Source of the DNA: Paractinoplanes durhamensis
GTDB taxonomy: Bacteria > Actinomycetota > Actinomycetes > Mycobacteriales > Micromonosporaceae
NCBI RefSeq assembly: GCF_016862175.1
Contig: NZ_BOML01000059.1
Location: forward strand, 186,001-250,000
Reading direction: 5' to 3'
DNA: 64,000 bases
Position 1 is the stretch's first letter. Every line of letters starts with the position of its first letter. The notes under the pieces were generated by a model. The model ran no database searches, was not told where the DNA came from, and was given only the letters and a program-made list of their open reading frames with translations. Below are positions 35,782-45,121 of the stretch, piece by piece. A program made the position numbers and the translations under genes.

Positions 35782-36581
35782 ACGACGCTTCGCTCGTCGT
35801 CACGGATCTCCGTGTCGAGTTCTCGGGCTTCGTCGCGGTCGGCGGCGTCTCCTTCGACGCGCACGCCGGCGAGGTCCGGTTCCTCATCGGCCCGAACGGC
35901 GCCGGCAAGACGACCTGCATCGACGCCATCACGGGGCTGACCAAGGGCACCGGGTCGGCGCGGCTCGGCGAGACAGAGCTGCTCGGCAAGCAGGTACACA
36001 AGATCGTCCGTCTCGGGGTCGGCCGCACGTTCCAGACCGCGAGCGTCTTCGACGAGCTGACCGTGCTGCAGAACCTCGACATCGCCGCCGGGCTCCACCG
36101 CTCCTCGGCCTCGCTGCTGTGGGCCCGGCGCGGCGTCGACCCGTCGATCGAGCACGCGGTGGAGGAGACCGGACTCGCCGGCGAGCTCGCCACGCCGGCC
36201 GGCATCCTGTCGCACGGCCAGAAGCAGTGGCTGGAGATCGCGATGCTGCTCGTGCAGGACGCGAAGGTGCTCCTGCTCGACGAGCCGGTCGCCGGTATGA
36301 GCCACGACGAGCGCACCGCGACCGGCGAGCTCCTTCAGCGCATCGCGGTGAAGCGGATCGTGCTCGTGGTCGAGCACGACATGGACTTCATGCGCCGCTT
36401 CGCCACCCGCGTGACGGTGCTGCACCAGGGCAAGGTGCTCTCGCAGGGCACGGTGGCCGAGGTTCAGGCCGACCCCAAGGTGCAGGAGGTCTACCTCGGC
36501 ACCGCGGGCGCCGCCACCACGGCCGCCATGGCGGTCGTGCCCGAATCAGTGGCCGAGACGCTGAAGCTGACGGAGGACTGA
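35778..36581 (+). CDS. urtD: Urea ABC transporter ATP-binding protein
   Basis: The 267-residue LivG-like ATPase has Walker A GPNGAGKTT, the signature LSHGQKQW (UrtD-type, with His in place of the second Gly) and Walker B VLLLDEPVAGM. The switch His sits in VVEHDMDFMRR. It starts at GTG overlapping urtC by 4 nt. It powers urea uptake together with UrtE. Confidence 0.92.
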   Translation: MNDASLVVTDLRVEFSGFVAVGGVSFDAHAGEVRFLIGPNGAGKTTCIDAITGLTKGTGSARLGETELLGKQVHKIVRLGVGRTFQTASVFDELTVLQNLDIAAGLHRSSASLLWARRGVDPSIEHAVEETGLAGELATPAGILSHGQKQWLEIAMLLVQDAKVLLLDEPVAGMSHDERTATGELLQRIAVKRIVLVVEHDMDFMRRFATRVTVLHQGKVLSQGTVAEVQADPKVQEVYLGTAGAATTAAMAVVPESVAETLKLTED

Positions 36582-36582
36582 C

Positions 36583-37266
36583 ATGCTCGAGCTCACCGAC
36601 ATCGAGGCCGGCTACGGGCGCACGCGGGTGCTGCACGGCGTGACGGTGCCGGCCGGCAAGGTGGTGGCCGTGCTCGGCCACAACGGTGCCGGCAAGACGA
36701 CCCTGCTGCGCCTCGCGATCGGTCTCATCAAGCCGACGAAGGGCCGCGTGCTGTTCGACGGCGAGGACATCTCGTCGCTCGCCCCCAACAAGCGCGTTGC
36801 CCGCGGTATGGCGTACGTGCCGCAGGGTCAGCAGGCGTTCGGCCAGCTCACGACGATGGAGAATCTGCAGCTCGTCGCCGACGGGCGCCGGCGCGGCAAG
36901 GCCCTCATCGAAGCGCAGATGGCCCGCTTCCCCGCGCTGGAGAAGTTCGCCACCCGGAAGGCGGGCCTGCTCTCCGGCGGGCAGCGCCAGCAGCTCGCGA
37001 TCGCCCGCGCCCTCATCACCGAGCCGAAACTGCTCATCCTCGACGAGCCGACCGAGGGCATCCAGCCCACGATCGTCGCCGAGATCGAGCAGACCATCAT
37101 GCAGCTGGCCGGCGAGGGCATCAACGTGCTGCTCGTCGAGCAGCACATCGGGTTCGCCCTCGAGGCCGCCGAGCGCTACGTCGTGCTCGCCTCGGGCTTC
37201 GTCGCACAGATCGGTGATGGTGGTTCGGCAGCCGCATCCACCGTGCGAGCCGCCATGGCGATCTGA
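36583..37266 (+). CDS. urtE: Urea ABC transporter ATP-binding protein
   Basis: The 227-residue LivF-like ATPase has Walker A GHNGAGKTT, YVPQGQQAFGQLT, the signature LSGGQRQQ, Walker B LLILDEPTEGIQP and VEQHIGFAL. The phrase DEPTEGIQP is a good marker for UrtE. It lies 1 nt after urtD and 6 nt before the NCS1 permease gene, so the operon continues. No urease genes follow. Confidence 0.92.
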   Translation: MLELTDIEAGYGRTRVLHGVTVPAGKVVAVLGHNGAGKTTLLRLAIGLIKPTKGRVLFDGEDISSLAPNKRVARGMAYVPQGQQAFGQLTTMENLQLVADGRRRGKALIEAQMARFPALEKFATRKAGLLSGGQRQQLAIARALITEPKLLILDEPTEGIQPTIVAEIEQTIMQLAGEGINVLLVEQHIGFALEAAERYVVLASGFVAQIGDGGSAAASTVRAAMAI

Positions 37267-37272
37267 GGCGAT

Positions 37273-39027
37273 GTGACCCACGCCGGCAATGCCGTCGTAA
37301 CACCGGACAGCGAGTATGCCCCCACGCAAGGTGCCTTAGGGGATGCCACTGTGTCGACGGACAACGCGCGTGCGGCCGCAGAGGACAGCCTGGAGGACTA
37401 CGCCTTCCGCTATGTGCCGCGCACCTTCCGGCGGTGGAGCGCGGCCTCGGTCGGCGCGACCGCCCTCGGGTCCATCGCGTTCCTCGCCGACTTCTCGATC
37501 GGCGCGAGCATCGGCATCGACCACGGCACCCCCAACGCCGTGCTCGGCATCCTGTTCGCGTCGGTCATCATCCTCATCGTCGGCGTGCCCGTCGCCTACT
37601 ACGCCGCCCGCTACAACCTCGACCTCGACCTCATCGCCCGTGGCTCCGGATTCGGGTACTACGGATCCATCATCACGACCGTGATCTTCGCGGGCTTCAC
37701 CTGCATCTTCTTCGCCCTGGAGGGCGCCATCATGGCGCAGGGGCTGCAACTGGCGACGGGGATGCCGCTGTGGATCGGCTATCTCATCTCGACGGTCGTC
37801 GTGATCCCGATCGTCATCTACGGCATGCGTGCGCTGGAGCGCCTGCAGTTCTGGACCACGCCCCTGTGGCTGGCCCTCGCCCTGCTGCCGCTGCTGTGGA
37901 TCGTCGTCTCCGACCCCGAGGCGGTCCGCGCCTTCACGTCGTTCACCGGCAACTCCGACGGCTCGATCAGCTTCGGCGCCGTGGTCTCGAGTGCGGCCGT
38001 GTGCTTCGCCCTCACCCCGCAGCTGGCGGAGCAGATCGACTACCTCCGCGCCATGCCGCCGCGCACGCCGTCGAACGCCCGCTCGTGGTGGACATCGTTC
38101 GCGTTCGCCGGCCCGGGCTGGGTCGTCTTCAGCGGCACCAAGCAGGTGATCGGGGTGTTCCTCGCCGTCTACCTTCTCGTGCGGGTCGAACCCGGTCTCG
38201 GGCACCATGCGACCGAACCGGTCAAGCAGTTCGTCGGGATGTACCAGACCCTCGTCCCCAACTGGCTCGCGATCGTCCTCGCCGTGGTGCTCATCGTGGT
38301 CGCGCAGGTGAAGATCAACGTGACGAACGCGTACTCGGGCTCACTCGCGTGGTCGAACGTCTTCACCCGGATGGCGAAGCACTACCCGGGTCGTACGATC
38401 TTCGTGCTGTTCAACCTCGTGATCGCGTACGTGCTCATGATGTTGGACGTCTTCACCCTCATCTCCTTCGTGCTGAGCCTCTACGCGAATGTCGTCATGG
38501 CGTGGCTCGTGACGATCGCCACCGATATCGTGATCAACAAGCGAGTGCTGCACATCTCGCCACGCTTCCCCGAGTTCCGCCGCGGCATGCTGCACGACTG
38601 GAACCCGGTGGGGCTCGTGTCGGTGGGGCTCGCCTCGGTGCTGTCGTTGCTCGCGTTCGCCGGGTTGCTCGGCGCCGCGGTCAAGCCGTTCTCGGTGCTC
38701 ATCGCGATCGGCGTCGCGTTCGTGGCCACGCCGGTCATGGCCCTCGCCACGCGGGGGCGCTACTACCTGCGTCGCCGCTCCGACGGCATCGATTCCCCGC
38801 GGTTCGACGAGCACGGCAACCCCTCCGGCGAGCGGCTCCGCTGCCACGTCACCGGCTATACGTTCGAGCGGCCGGATATGCTGGCCTCGGCCGAGCGAGG
38901 ACCGCGCGGCGAGGTGCAGTACGTCTCGTCGCTGGCGCTCACGCTCGACGATTCCGATCGCTACGTGCTCCCGCCGGAAGTCGCCAGGCCCACGCACTGG
39001 GCGACCACCCGAGGAAGGGGGGCGTGA
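37273..39027 (+). CDS. NCS1-family nucleobase/allantoin-type cation symporter
   Basis: The 584-residue membrane protein has twelve helices (about 50-500) and the typical RRWSAASVGATALGSIAFLADFSIGASIG opening. Relatives carry cytosine, purines, allantoin or hydantoins with Na+ or H+. A soluble C-terminal extension of about 85 residues (from about position 500), ending in PPEVARPTHW, is longer than usual. GTG 37273 is the first start; GTG 37351 is possible. Linkage to urt suggests uptake of purine-derived nitrogen such as allantoin (inference). It shares 1 nt with the next gene. Confidence 0.85.
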   Translation: MTHAGNAVVTPDSEYAPTQGALGDATVSTDNARAAAEDSLEDYAFRYVPRTFRRWSAASVGATALGSIAFLADFSIGASIGIDHGTPNAVLGILFASVIILIVGVPVAYYAARYNLDLDLIARGSGFGYYGSIITTVIFAGFTCIFFALEGAIMAQGLQLATGMPLWIGYLISTVVVIPIVIYGMRALERLQFWTTPLWLALALLPLLWIVVSDPEAVRAFTSFTGNSDGSISFGAVVSSAAVCFALTPQLAEQIDYLRAMPPRTPSNARSWWTSFAFAGPGWVVFSGTKQVIGVFLAVYLLVRVEPGLGHHATEPVKQFVGMYQTLVPNWLAIVLAVVLIVVAQVKINVTNAYSGSLAWSNVFTRMAKHYPGRTIFVLFNLVIAYVLMMLDVFTLISFVLSLYANVVMAWLVTIATDIVINKRVLHISPRFPEFRRGMLHDWNPVGLVSVGLASVLSLLAFAGLLGAAVKPFSVLIAIGVAFVATPVMALATRGRYYLRRRSDGIDSPRFDEHGNPSGERLRCHVTGYTFERPDMLASAERGPRGEVQYVSSLALTLDDSDRYVLPPEVARPTHWATTRGRGA

Positions 39028-39593
39028 TGGAGGAGCCGGTCGACACCGCGACCGCGATCCTCGCGAGCGCCGCGGTGCTGCTGCGCGAGCGTACGTTCGA
39101 CGATATTTCCTATCGTGCCCTCGCCGACGAGGTCGGCATCTCGGAGCGCACGATCTACCGCCAGTACCCCACGCGCGCGCACCTGATCGCCGCACTCTCG
39201 AACTGGATCGAGCAGGCCTTCTTCCCGCTGCCGCCGTTCGTGACCGTGTCCGATTTCCGGGCCGCCGTGCACGAGCGCTTCCGGGCCTTCGACGCCTCGC
39301 CCGCGTACGCGTACGTCGGCGCGCGGGCGTCCGCGATCTCGCCGACGCTCGACATCGAGCCGGCCTACATCACGCGGGCGATCGAGGCGATGCTCGACGT
39401 GGCGGCGCCGACGCTCAACCGGCGGGATCGGCGGCGGCTCGCGGCATCCCTGCGGTACTTCTCGTCGGCGATGTTCTGGGCGCGCCTGCGCACGGGCTTC
39501 GACATGGACGCCGGCGAGATCTGCGATGCGTTCGATCGCGCGGTGGGCGACGTGCTCGCCAAGCTGCTCGACGCGACGTGGGCGGAGAGATGA
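39027..39593 (+). CDS. TetR-family regulator (first of a tandem pair)
   Basis: The 188-residue protein has the TetR helix-turn-helix (DDISYRALADEVGISERTIYRQYPTRAHLIAALSNWIE, about 25-62). ATG 39027 shares a base with the permease stop; the open frame further upstream is a shadow. It probably controls the urt/NCS1 operon in which it lies. It resembles the protein encoded right after it and may be a duplicate. Confidence 0.85.
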   Translation: MEEPVDTATAILASAAVLLRERTFDDISYRALADEVGISERTIYRQYPTRAHLIAALSNWIEQAFFPLPPFVTVSDFRAAVHERFRAFDASPAYAYVGARASAISPTLDIEPAYITRAIEAMLDVAAPTLNRRDRRRLAASLRYFSSAMFWARLRTGFDMDAGEICDAFDRAVGDVLAKLLDATWAER

Positions 39594-40147
39594 CCGAGCT
39601 GAGCGGTACGCAGGTGGCGATCCTCGCCGCCTACGCCGAGTTGATCGAGGAGCTGGGCAGCGACGACGTGTCGAACCGGGTCATCGCGCGCCGGGCCGGC
39701 ATCGCCGAGCGCACGGTGTTCCGCAACTACCCCACGCGGGTCGACCTGCTGCTGGCGACCGCAGCGTGGATCGAGGCGACGGTGTTCGCCCGCGAGGAGT
39801 CGCACTCGATCTTCGACATCCCCCTCGCGATCCGCGACGCGATGCAGCGGTACGACGCGCGCCCGGAGCTGGCGCACGTCGTCGCCGAGACGGCGATGCG
39901 CGGCGTGAACGGCGCGGCGCCGTCGCCCGGCCGGGCGCAACTCGAGCGGTTGCTGGATGCCGAGGTGCCCTCCCTCGACGCGGCGCAGCGCAGGGCGGTC
40001 ATCGCGGCGCTGTCGCACCTCGACTCCGTCGGGACGTGGGTGACGTTCCGACGCGAGTTCGGGATGGACCGGCGAGACATCGCCGACACCGCCGCGTGGG
40101 CGGCGGAGGCGGTGCTCGACAGCATCCGCGACCGCGTCGCCCGGTAG
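39590..40147 (+). CDS. TetR-family regulator (second of a tandem pair)
   Basis: The 185-residue protein has the helix-turn-helix SNRVIARRAGIAERTVFRNYPTRVDLLLATAAWIE. Its start ATG overlaps the previous stop by 4 nt, after GGCGGAGAG. The two TetR proteins share the motif ERT-(I/V)-(Y/F)-R-(Q/N)-YPTR. They may have arisen by duplication and could form a heterodimer. It ends the operon and is convergent with the haloperoxidase gene. Confidence 0.85.
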   Translation: MTELSGTQVAILAAYAELIEELGSDDVSNRVIARRAGIAERTVFRNYPTRVDLLLATAAWIEATVFAREESHSIFDIPLAIRDAMQRYDARPELAHVVAETAMRGVNGAAPSPGRAQLERLLDAEVPSLDAAQRRAVIAALSHLDSVGTWVTFRREFGMDRRDIADTAAWAAEAVLDSIRDRVAR

Positions 40148-40178
40148 CGGGGCGCACAAGCCCGACTGCATCACCCCA

Positions 40179-41441
40179 TCATCTGCGGTTCCGTTTGAAG
40201 TAGCGCGCGGTCACGTAGGAACTCACCGCCTCACCGAGCTTGCCGCCCTGTATGTCGGCGGTACGGAAGTGGATGCCGCCCCAGACCCGTGCCCCCAGCA
40301 GTTCCTCGACCGCTTGGGAGAAGCTGGTGAAGTACCGCGTGGTCCCCGAGGCCACGCTGTAGGCGGAGAAAGCAACGTGATCGCGGCCGAGGAACGTGCG
40401 CATTGTTGCCATGCGCGCCGCGGTTGAGCAGGCATGTCCGGACGGGTGGTCCGGGAATGGCGGCGTGATCAGCAGCGGAGTCCAGGTGGGGTCCGCCGTG
40501 GTGCTCGGGTTGCCGTCGGTGTCGGCGAGCCGGACCGCGGTGATCGGCCGCCAGAAACCCCACGCCCGCTTGTCGTCGAAGCAGGCGATCTGGGCGTCGA
40601 GCGCGATGACGTCAACCATGGCGAACATCCGTGCCGTCTGCAGCACGCTCAGGTGTTGCGTCTCGGCGATCTGGCGCTTGATCTGCCACTCGGTCAGGTT
40701 GCGGTCGTGCCACCAGATCGCCGCCTCGGTCTGGTCGGTGGTGCGCACCGTGCTGTCCACCTTGCCGACCGCCTTCACCTCGTTGAGATCGTCGGCGTAC
40801 GCGGCGGTGGTGAGCGCAGGCGGGCCGGCCGTGCGGAACATCGCGGCGCTGGGCACCAGGAGCGGCTTGATATCGGCGACCTCGGCGCCGTCGCCGGTGT
40901 TGAGCGGCGGAGTCGGCCGCCACTGCCCGGGCTCGGTGCCGATGGCCCACTGCGCGACGGCGTCCGAACCATCGCTCTCCCGCGCCGCGATCATGGTGGC
41001 TGCCGCCCGGCGGCCCACCGCGATGCCGCCCCGCTCGGCCGGCCCGTCGGGGACAGCGGCGAGGGCCTCGTCGTACTGCGCGCGCAGCCGGTCGGCCTGT
41101 GCCGGCAGCACCGCGGCCAGCACCTGGTAGTACGCGGTCGCGACAGCCGCCTCGATCGACTCCTGGCCAGTGGCCGGCGGCGCGGCCAGCAGCGGCCGGT
41201 ACGGCGTACCGAGAATGGCGTTGACCGCGTCGTAGGCGGCGCCACTGACCATCGCGAAGCTGCGGCTCTGTTTCCACGGAAGCTGCTGCCCGACGTCCCA
41301 GATCGCGCTCTGGGCGTTGCGGTCCCAGGTGATGACGGCGTTGGTCGTGGTGGTGGTGACGGCGGCGGCCGGTGCGGTCGGTGCGATCGCGATCGGCCAC
41401 ACCACCGCGAGAAGTGTGGCGACGGCCAGACGTCGACTCAT
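40179..41441 (-). CDS. Secreted vanadium-dependent haloperoxidase / PAP2-like protein
   Basis: The 420-residue protein has a signal peptide (about 1-27) and the vanadate/phosphate-binding motifs in order. These are DDKRAWGFWRPITAVR (Lys...Arg-Pro), PFPDHPSGHAC (PSGH) and ARVWGGIHFRTAD (the Arg...His motif). It either oxidises halides with peroxide or acts as an acid phosphatase, because the two share this site. ATG 41441 is preferred, with GGGAGGGG before it. It lies 125 bp after the sugar permease on the same strand with its own palindromic promoter region. Confidence 0.85.
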   Translation of the reverse strand: MSRRLAVATLLAVVWPIAIAPTAPAAAVTTTTTNAVITWDRNAQSAIWDVGQQLPWKQSRSFAMVSGAAYDAVNAILGTPYRPLLAAPPATGQESIEAAVATAYYQVLAAVLPAQADRLRAQYDEALAAVPDGPAERGGIAVGRRAAATMIAARESDGSDAVAQWAIGTEPGQWRPTPPLNTGDGAEVADIKPLLVPSAAMFRTAGPPALTTAAYADDLNEVKAVGKVDSTVRTTDQTEAAIWWHDRNLTEWQIKRQIAETQHLSVLQTARMFAMVDVIALDAQIACFDDKRAWGFWRPITAVRLADTDGNPSTTADPTWTPLLITPPFPDHPSGHACSTAARMATMRTFLGRDHVAFSAYSVASGTTRYFTSFSQAVEELLGARVWGGIHFRTADIQGGKLGEAVSSYVTARYFKRNRR

Positions 41442-41467
41442 GGTCCCCTCCCCCAGGGAAGTACTCA

Positions 41468-41493
41468 TTGATCAACGAATTGACATAGATCAA
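41468..41493. promoter_or_regulatory. AT-rich paired palindromes upstream of the haloperoxidase gene
   Basis: TTGATCAA (41468-41475) and TTGACATAGATCAA (41480-41493) are two TTGA...TCAA motifs in an unusually AT-rich stretch 27-52 nt before the start codon. A regulator site or a promoter -35 region is likely. Confidence 0.5.
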
Positions 41494-41566
41494 CATAAAT
41501 GCACTGGGAGTGACTATAGCGACATGGCGGGCAGCGTGGGTACCCGTCGCTGAATGGCGTCCCCGG

Positions 41567-43585
41567 TCAACCCTTCACCGCGCCTGCGGTGAGCCCTTCG
41601 GTCAGGAAGCGTTGTCCGAAGGCGTACATGACCACCACGGGGATGCTGACGAGCAGCGACGCCGCCGCAAGCTGTCCCTGCGGCACGACGTCCCCGGCGA
41701 TCATCGACTGCATCCCCACCGGGAGCGTCTTGTACTCGTCCTTCGTGATGAACACGAAGGCGAAGAGAAACTCGTTCCAGGCATTGGTCAGGGTGAACAG
41801 CGCAACCGCCAGCAGGCCGGGCTTGGCCAGGGGCAGCACCACCCGGCGGAACGCCTGGACGCGAGTGGCGCCGTCGACCAGCGCGGCCTCCTCCAGGTCG
41901 ATGGGAATCGACGCGAAGTACCCGGTCAGCAGCCAGGTGGCGAACGGAATCGTGAAGGTCGGGTACGTCAGCACCAGCGACCACAACGAGTCGGTGAGCC
42001 GTACTCCGATGAGCAGTTGGTACAGCGGGATGAACAGCAATGCGCCCGGCATCACGTAGGTGAGCAGAACCGTGACGGTGAAGCCCTGCGCCCCGCGGAA
42101 CCTCAGCCGGGCCAGCGCGTAGCCGGCCAGGGCGGCGCAGACCAGGGCCACCGCGGTGGATGCCGCGGACACCAGCACGGTGTTGAGATACCAGCGGCCG
42201 AAGGGCTGGTTGGTGAACAGGGCGGTGAACTGGTCCACGGTCCACGGCGTCGGCCACAGGTCGTTGTCGTGGGTGACGACCTGGCCCTCGGACTTGAAGG
42301 CCGTGACGGCGATCCAGTACAGGGGGCCCAGCACGAACGCGAGCAGCCCGGCCAGCGCGACACCGGACCCCAGGTTCGTCACCAGGGACGAGGCGCGGCG
42401 ACCACCCCTGTCCTCGAGCACCGAGACCACCCGGCCGATCCCCGCGACGATCAGCAGGATCACCCCGAGGACCACCGCCGCCTTCCAGAAGATCTCCGGC
42501 GACGCCCAGGCCAGCAGGCCGGTGACCATCGCGGTGACGATCCAGGGCAGCACCTTCCGGCCGGCACCGGGCCACCGCGCCGCCCGGGTCCGCCCGGGCA
42601 GCTTGACCCCGGAGTCCTGGCGCAACAACCGGACCAGCACGAACACCAGCCCGCCGATGACCGGGAGCATGACGAGCGTGACCGCCGCCCCCGCGCCGTA
42701 CTGCAGTTGCAGGATCGCCTTCGAGTAGGCGACGAGCACGTACGGCGCGGTCACATCGCCCGGGCCGCCCTGGGTCAGCAACCAGACGAGGTCGAAGTTG
42801 TTGAACGTCCAGATCGACGACAGGGTCACCGTCACCGTGATCACGTGGCGCAGTCCGGGCAGGGTCACGTGGACGAATCTCGACCACGACGAGGCGCCGT
42901 CGATGGCCGCCGCTTCGTACTGGTCAGCGGGGATGGCCTTCAGCCCGGCAAGGAAACAGACGGCGAAGAACGGCACCCCCTTCCAGACGTTGACCAGGAT
43001 CACCGACGGCATGGCGAGCGACGGGTCGGACAGCCAGCCGGCGGGCCAGCTGTCGACCAGATGCAGCCCGGCCAGCAACGGCCCGATCCCCGAGGCGGTC
43101 AGCAGGGTGTTGATGCTGCCGAAGATCGGGTCGAGCAGCGAGCGCCAGCTGAACGCCGTCACCACCGTCGGCACCACCCACGGAACCAGCAGAAGCCCGG
43201 TCAACAGGGCCCGCCCCCGGCGCAGACGGTGCAGCAGCAGGGCCGCGGCAAGACCCAGAACAACCTTGAAGATTTCCGCGTACGCGGTGAAGACGAACGA
43301 GTTCACCACGCCCGTACGGAATTGGTCGTCGCCGGCCAGGGCAACGTAGTTGTCGATGCCGACGAACACGTTGTCCGGCCCGTGTCGCTCGGTGGTGCTG
43401 GTGCCGATCGACCGGGCGATCGGCAGGAGCACGAGCACACTGACCAGCAGGGCGGTCGGCGCCAGGAACACTGCCGCCAGCCGCCAGTCACGACCCAGCC
43501 GCCGCTGGGTGGGGGTGAGCGAGCCGGGCCCCGGCGGCGAGGGCGCCCCCGTCGGCGGGGCCGGCGCCGGCCGGACCGAAGTCAC
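41567..43585 (-). CDS. Fused two-domain ABC sugar-importer permease (MalF/MalG-like in one chain)
   Basis: The 672-residue protein joins two permeases normally encoded separately. The N-terminal half (about 1-325) has a UgpA/MalF-type fold with the EAA loop EAAAIDGASSWSRFVHVTLPGL. The C-terminal half (about 385-672) is MalG/UgpE-like with EEAALVDGATRVQAFRRVVLPL. A linker of about 60 residues with two hydrophobic stretches lies between them. The frame is continuous with no sign of error. GTG start overlaps the binding-protein stop by 4 nt. No ATPase is encoded nearby, so a shared MsiK-like ATPase probably powers it. Confidence 0.88.
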   Translation of the reverse strand: MTSVRPAPAPPTGAPSPPGPGSLTPTQRRLGRDWRLAAVFLAPTALLVSVLVLLPIARSIGTSTTERHGPDNVFVGIDNYVALAGDDQFRTGVVNSFVFTAYAEIFKVVLGLAAALLLHRLRRGRALLTGLLLVPWVVPTVVTAFSWRSLLDPIFGSINTLLTASGIGPLLAGLHLVDSWPAGWLSDPSLAMPSVILVNVWKGVPFFAVCFLAGLKAIPADQYEAAAIDGASSWSRFVHVTLPGLRHVITVTVTLSSIWTFNNFDLVWLLTQGGPGDVTAPYVLVAYSKAILQLQYGAGAAVTLVMLPVIGGLVFVLVRLLRQDSGVKLPGRTRAARWPGAGRKVLPWIVTAMVTGLLAWASPEIFWKAAVVLGVILLIVAGIGRVVSVLEDRGGRRASSLVTNLGSGVALAGLLAFVLGPLYWIAVTAFKSEGQVVTHDNDLWPTPWTVDQFTALFTNQPFGRWYLNTVLVSAASTAVALVCAALAGYALARLRFRGAQGFTVTVLLTYVMPGALLFIPLYQLLIGVRLTDSLWSLVLTYPTFTIPFATWLLTGYFASIPIDLEEAALVDGATRVQAFRRVVLPLAKPGLLAVALFTLTNAWNEFLFAFVFITKDEYKTLPVGMQSMIAGDVVPQGQLAAASLLVSIPVVVMYAFGQRFLTEGLTAGAVKG

Positions 43586-45012
43586 TGTGGCAGCCCCTGC
43601 TGGGCGAAGATCTGCACCATCTTCGCGTGGGCGGCCGTCACGGCCGGCGCCGGCGCCGTTCCCTGCACGACCTGCTGCATCATGTCGGTGAGGACGTAGG
43701 CCGCGCCGACGGCCTGCTGTCCGGCACTGGCCTTCTGCGGGAAGTCCAGGCCGTTCTTGGTGGACAGCGGCAGCGACTGCTCGGTGATCTTGCGCAGCAT
43801 GGGGAACGCCGGGTCGCCGCTGGTGAAGAACGGGTCGGCGTCCCAGACCTTCGCCCAGGCGGGCATCACCAGGCCGGGCGCCTCCTTCGCCACCCCGAGC
43901 AGCGCGGGCGCGCTGACCAGGTACTGCGCCAGGAGCTTGGCGAGCGCCGGATTCTTGGCACCCTTGAAGACGACGAAACCCTGAGATTGGCCGAGCAGCA
44001 GGGGCTTGTCGGTCGCCGGCCCGATGCAGTCGGAGAAGACGTGGGTGTTCTCGTGGACGGGGTTCTTCTTGGTCCTGGAGTCCGCGTAGACGCTGAACTG
44101 GTTGCGGGTGTACCCGAGGATGCCGGCCAGCCAGTTCTCGTTGTTGCTGGTGTCGGTCCAGCTGGCCACCCCCGTCGGCAGCATCGCCTTGTACTTGGGG
44201 TTGGTGTAGATATCGCCCAGGAACGTCACCGCCTGTATCGTCTCCGGCGAGTCGAACGTGACCTTCTTACCGTCGTTGGCGGCGATCGACCCGCCGTACG
44301 AGTTGATCAGCGCTTCGATCATGCCGTTGCCGTCACCGGACCGGTTCACGGTCATGCCCCAGCCGAACCGGCGCTTGCCGGGATCGGAGATCGCCAGGCA
44401 CAGGTCCCGCAGCTCTTCCCAGGAGTAGAGGTCCTTGGGCACGATGCCCTTGTCCTGCATCCAGTCCTTGCGCAGGAACGACCCGATCCCGATGAAGTGG
44501 TACGGGATCGCGAACCACTTGCCGTCGAAGACGCAGAAGTTCTTCGCCTCGGCGGTGGGCTCGCCGTACTTGGCCGTCAGCGCGGTGACGATGTCGGTCA
44601 CGTCCTCCAGGTCGCCCAGTGCCTGGAACTGCGCGACGAACCGCGAGTCGGTCATGAACGCCAGGTCACGCGCGACGCCGCCCTTGACCTCGGCGTCGAT
44701 CTTGGCCACCACATCACCGGCGTCGGCCTGGACCAGACTGTTCTCGATCTTCGTCCCGGTCGCGTCGGCGAACTTCCTGATCGAGCTGTCGAGCGCTTCG
44801 TTCGCCGCCGTCGAGTACAGCTTCTGCGACAGCAGACCCATCGAGGTGCCCTTCAGCGACGCCGCGGCGTCGAGCAGGTCCTTCGGTACCTCGGGCTGCA
44901 CCCTGGCGGGCGACTCGGAGCTGTCTCCGCAGGCGGCCAGACCGGCTGCGCCGAGCACCCCCACCCCCATCCCCAGGAAGCCACGCCGGGACCACAACTC
45001 GCTGTCCTTCAT
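43582..45012 (-). CDS. Extracellular solute-binding lipoprotein of a carbohydrate ABC importer
   Basis: The 476-residue family-1 binding protein has a twin-arginine start (SRRGFLGMG) and a lipobox (GLAAC, Cys about residue 28), so it is exported folded and lipid-anchored. Sequences such as KWFAIPYHFIGIGSFLRKDWM and WEELRDLCLAI are typical of sugar-binding proteins. It feeds the fused permease encoded directly after it. A putative IclR operator lies upstream. The sugar is not known. Confidence 0.9.
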   Translation of the reverse strand: MKDSELWSRRGFLGMGVGVLGAAGLAACGDSSESPARVQPEVPKDLLDAAASLKGTSMGLLSQKLYSTAANEALDSSIRKFADATGTKIENSLVQADAGDVVAKIDAEVKGGVARDLAFMTDSRFVAQFQALGDLEDVTDIVTALTAKYGEPTAEAKNFCVFDGKWFAIPYHFIGIGSFLRKDWMQDKGIVPKDLYSWEELRDLCLAISDPGKRRFGWGMTVNRSGDGNGMIEALINSYGGSIAANDGKKVTFDSPETIQAVTFLGDIYTNPKYKAMLPTGVASWTDTSNNENWLAGILGYTRNQFSVYADSRTKKNPVHENTHVFSDCIGPATDKPLLLGQSQGFVVFKGAKNPALAKLLAQYLVSAPALLGVAKEAPGLVMPAWAKVWDADPFFTSGDPAFPMLRKITEQSLPLSTKNGLDFPQKASAGQQAVGAAYVLTDMMQQVVQGTAPAPAVTAAHAKMVQIFAQQGLPQ

Positions 45013-45121
45013 GGATATTCGCCCCCTTCACTGTCCAATATCGACCGTCCGGGAGGCGCGCAGCGGCTCCGTCCGCGCGTCAGAAGCTTCCGGGCGATCA
45101 ACGATGGGTCACGGATGCGCC

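Noticed and set aside
32404..40147. Urease or allantoin-degradation genes expected beside urtABCDE
   Set aside because: All frames were read. Only the NCS1 permease and two TetR genes follow, with no urease subunit.
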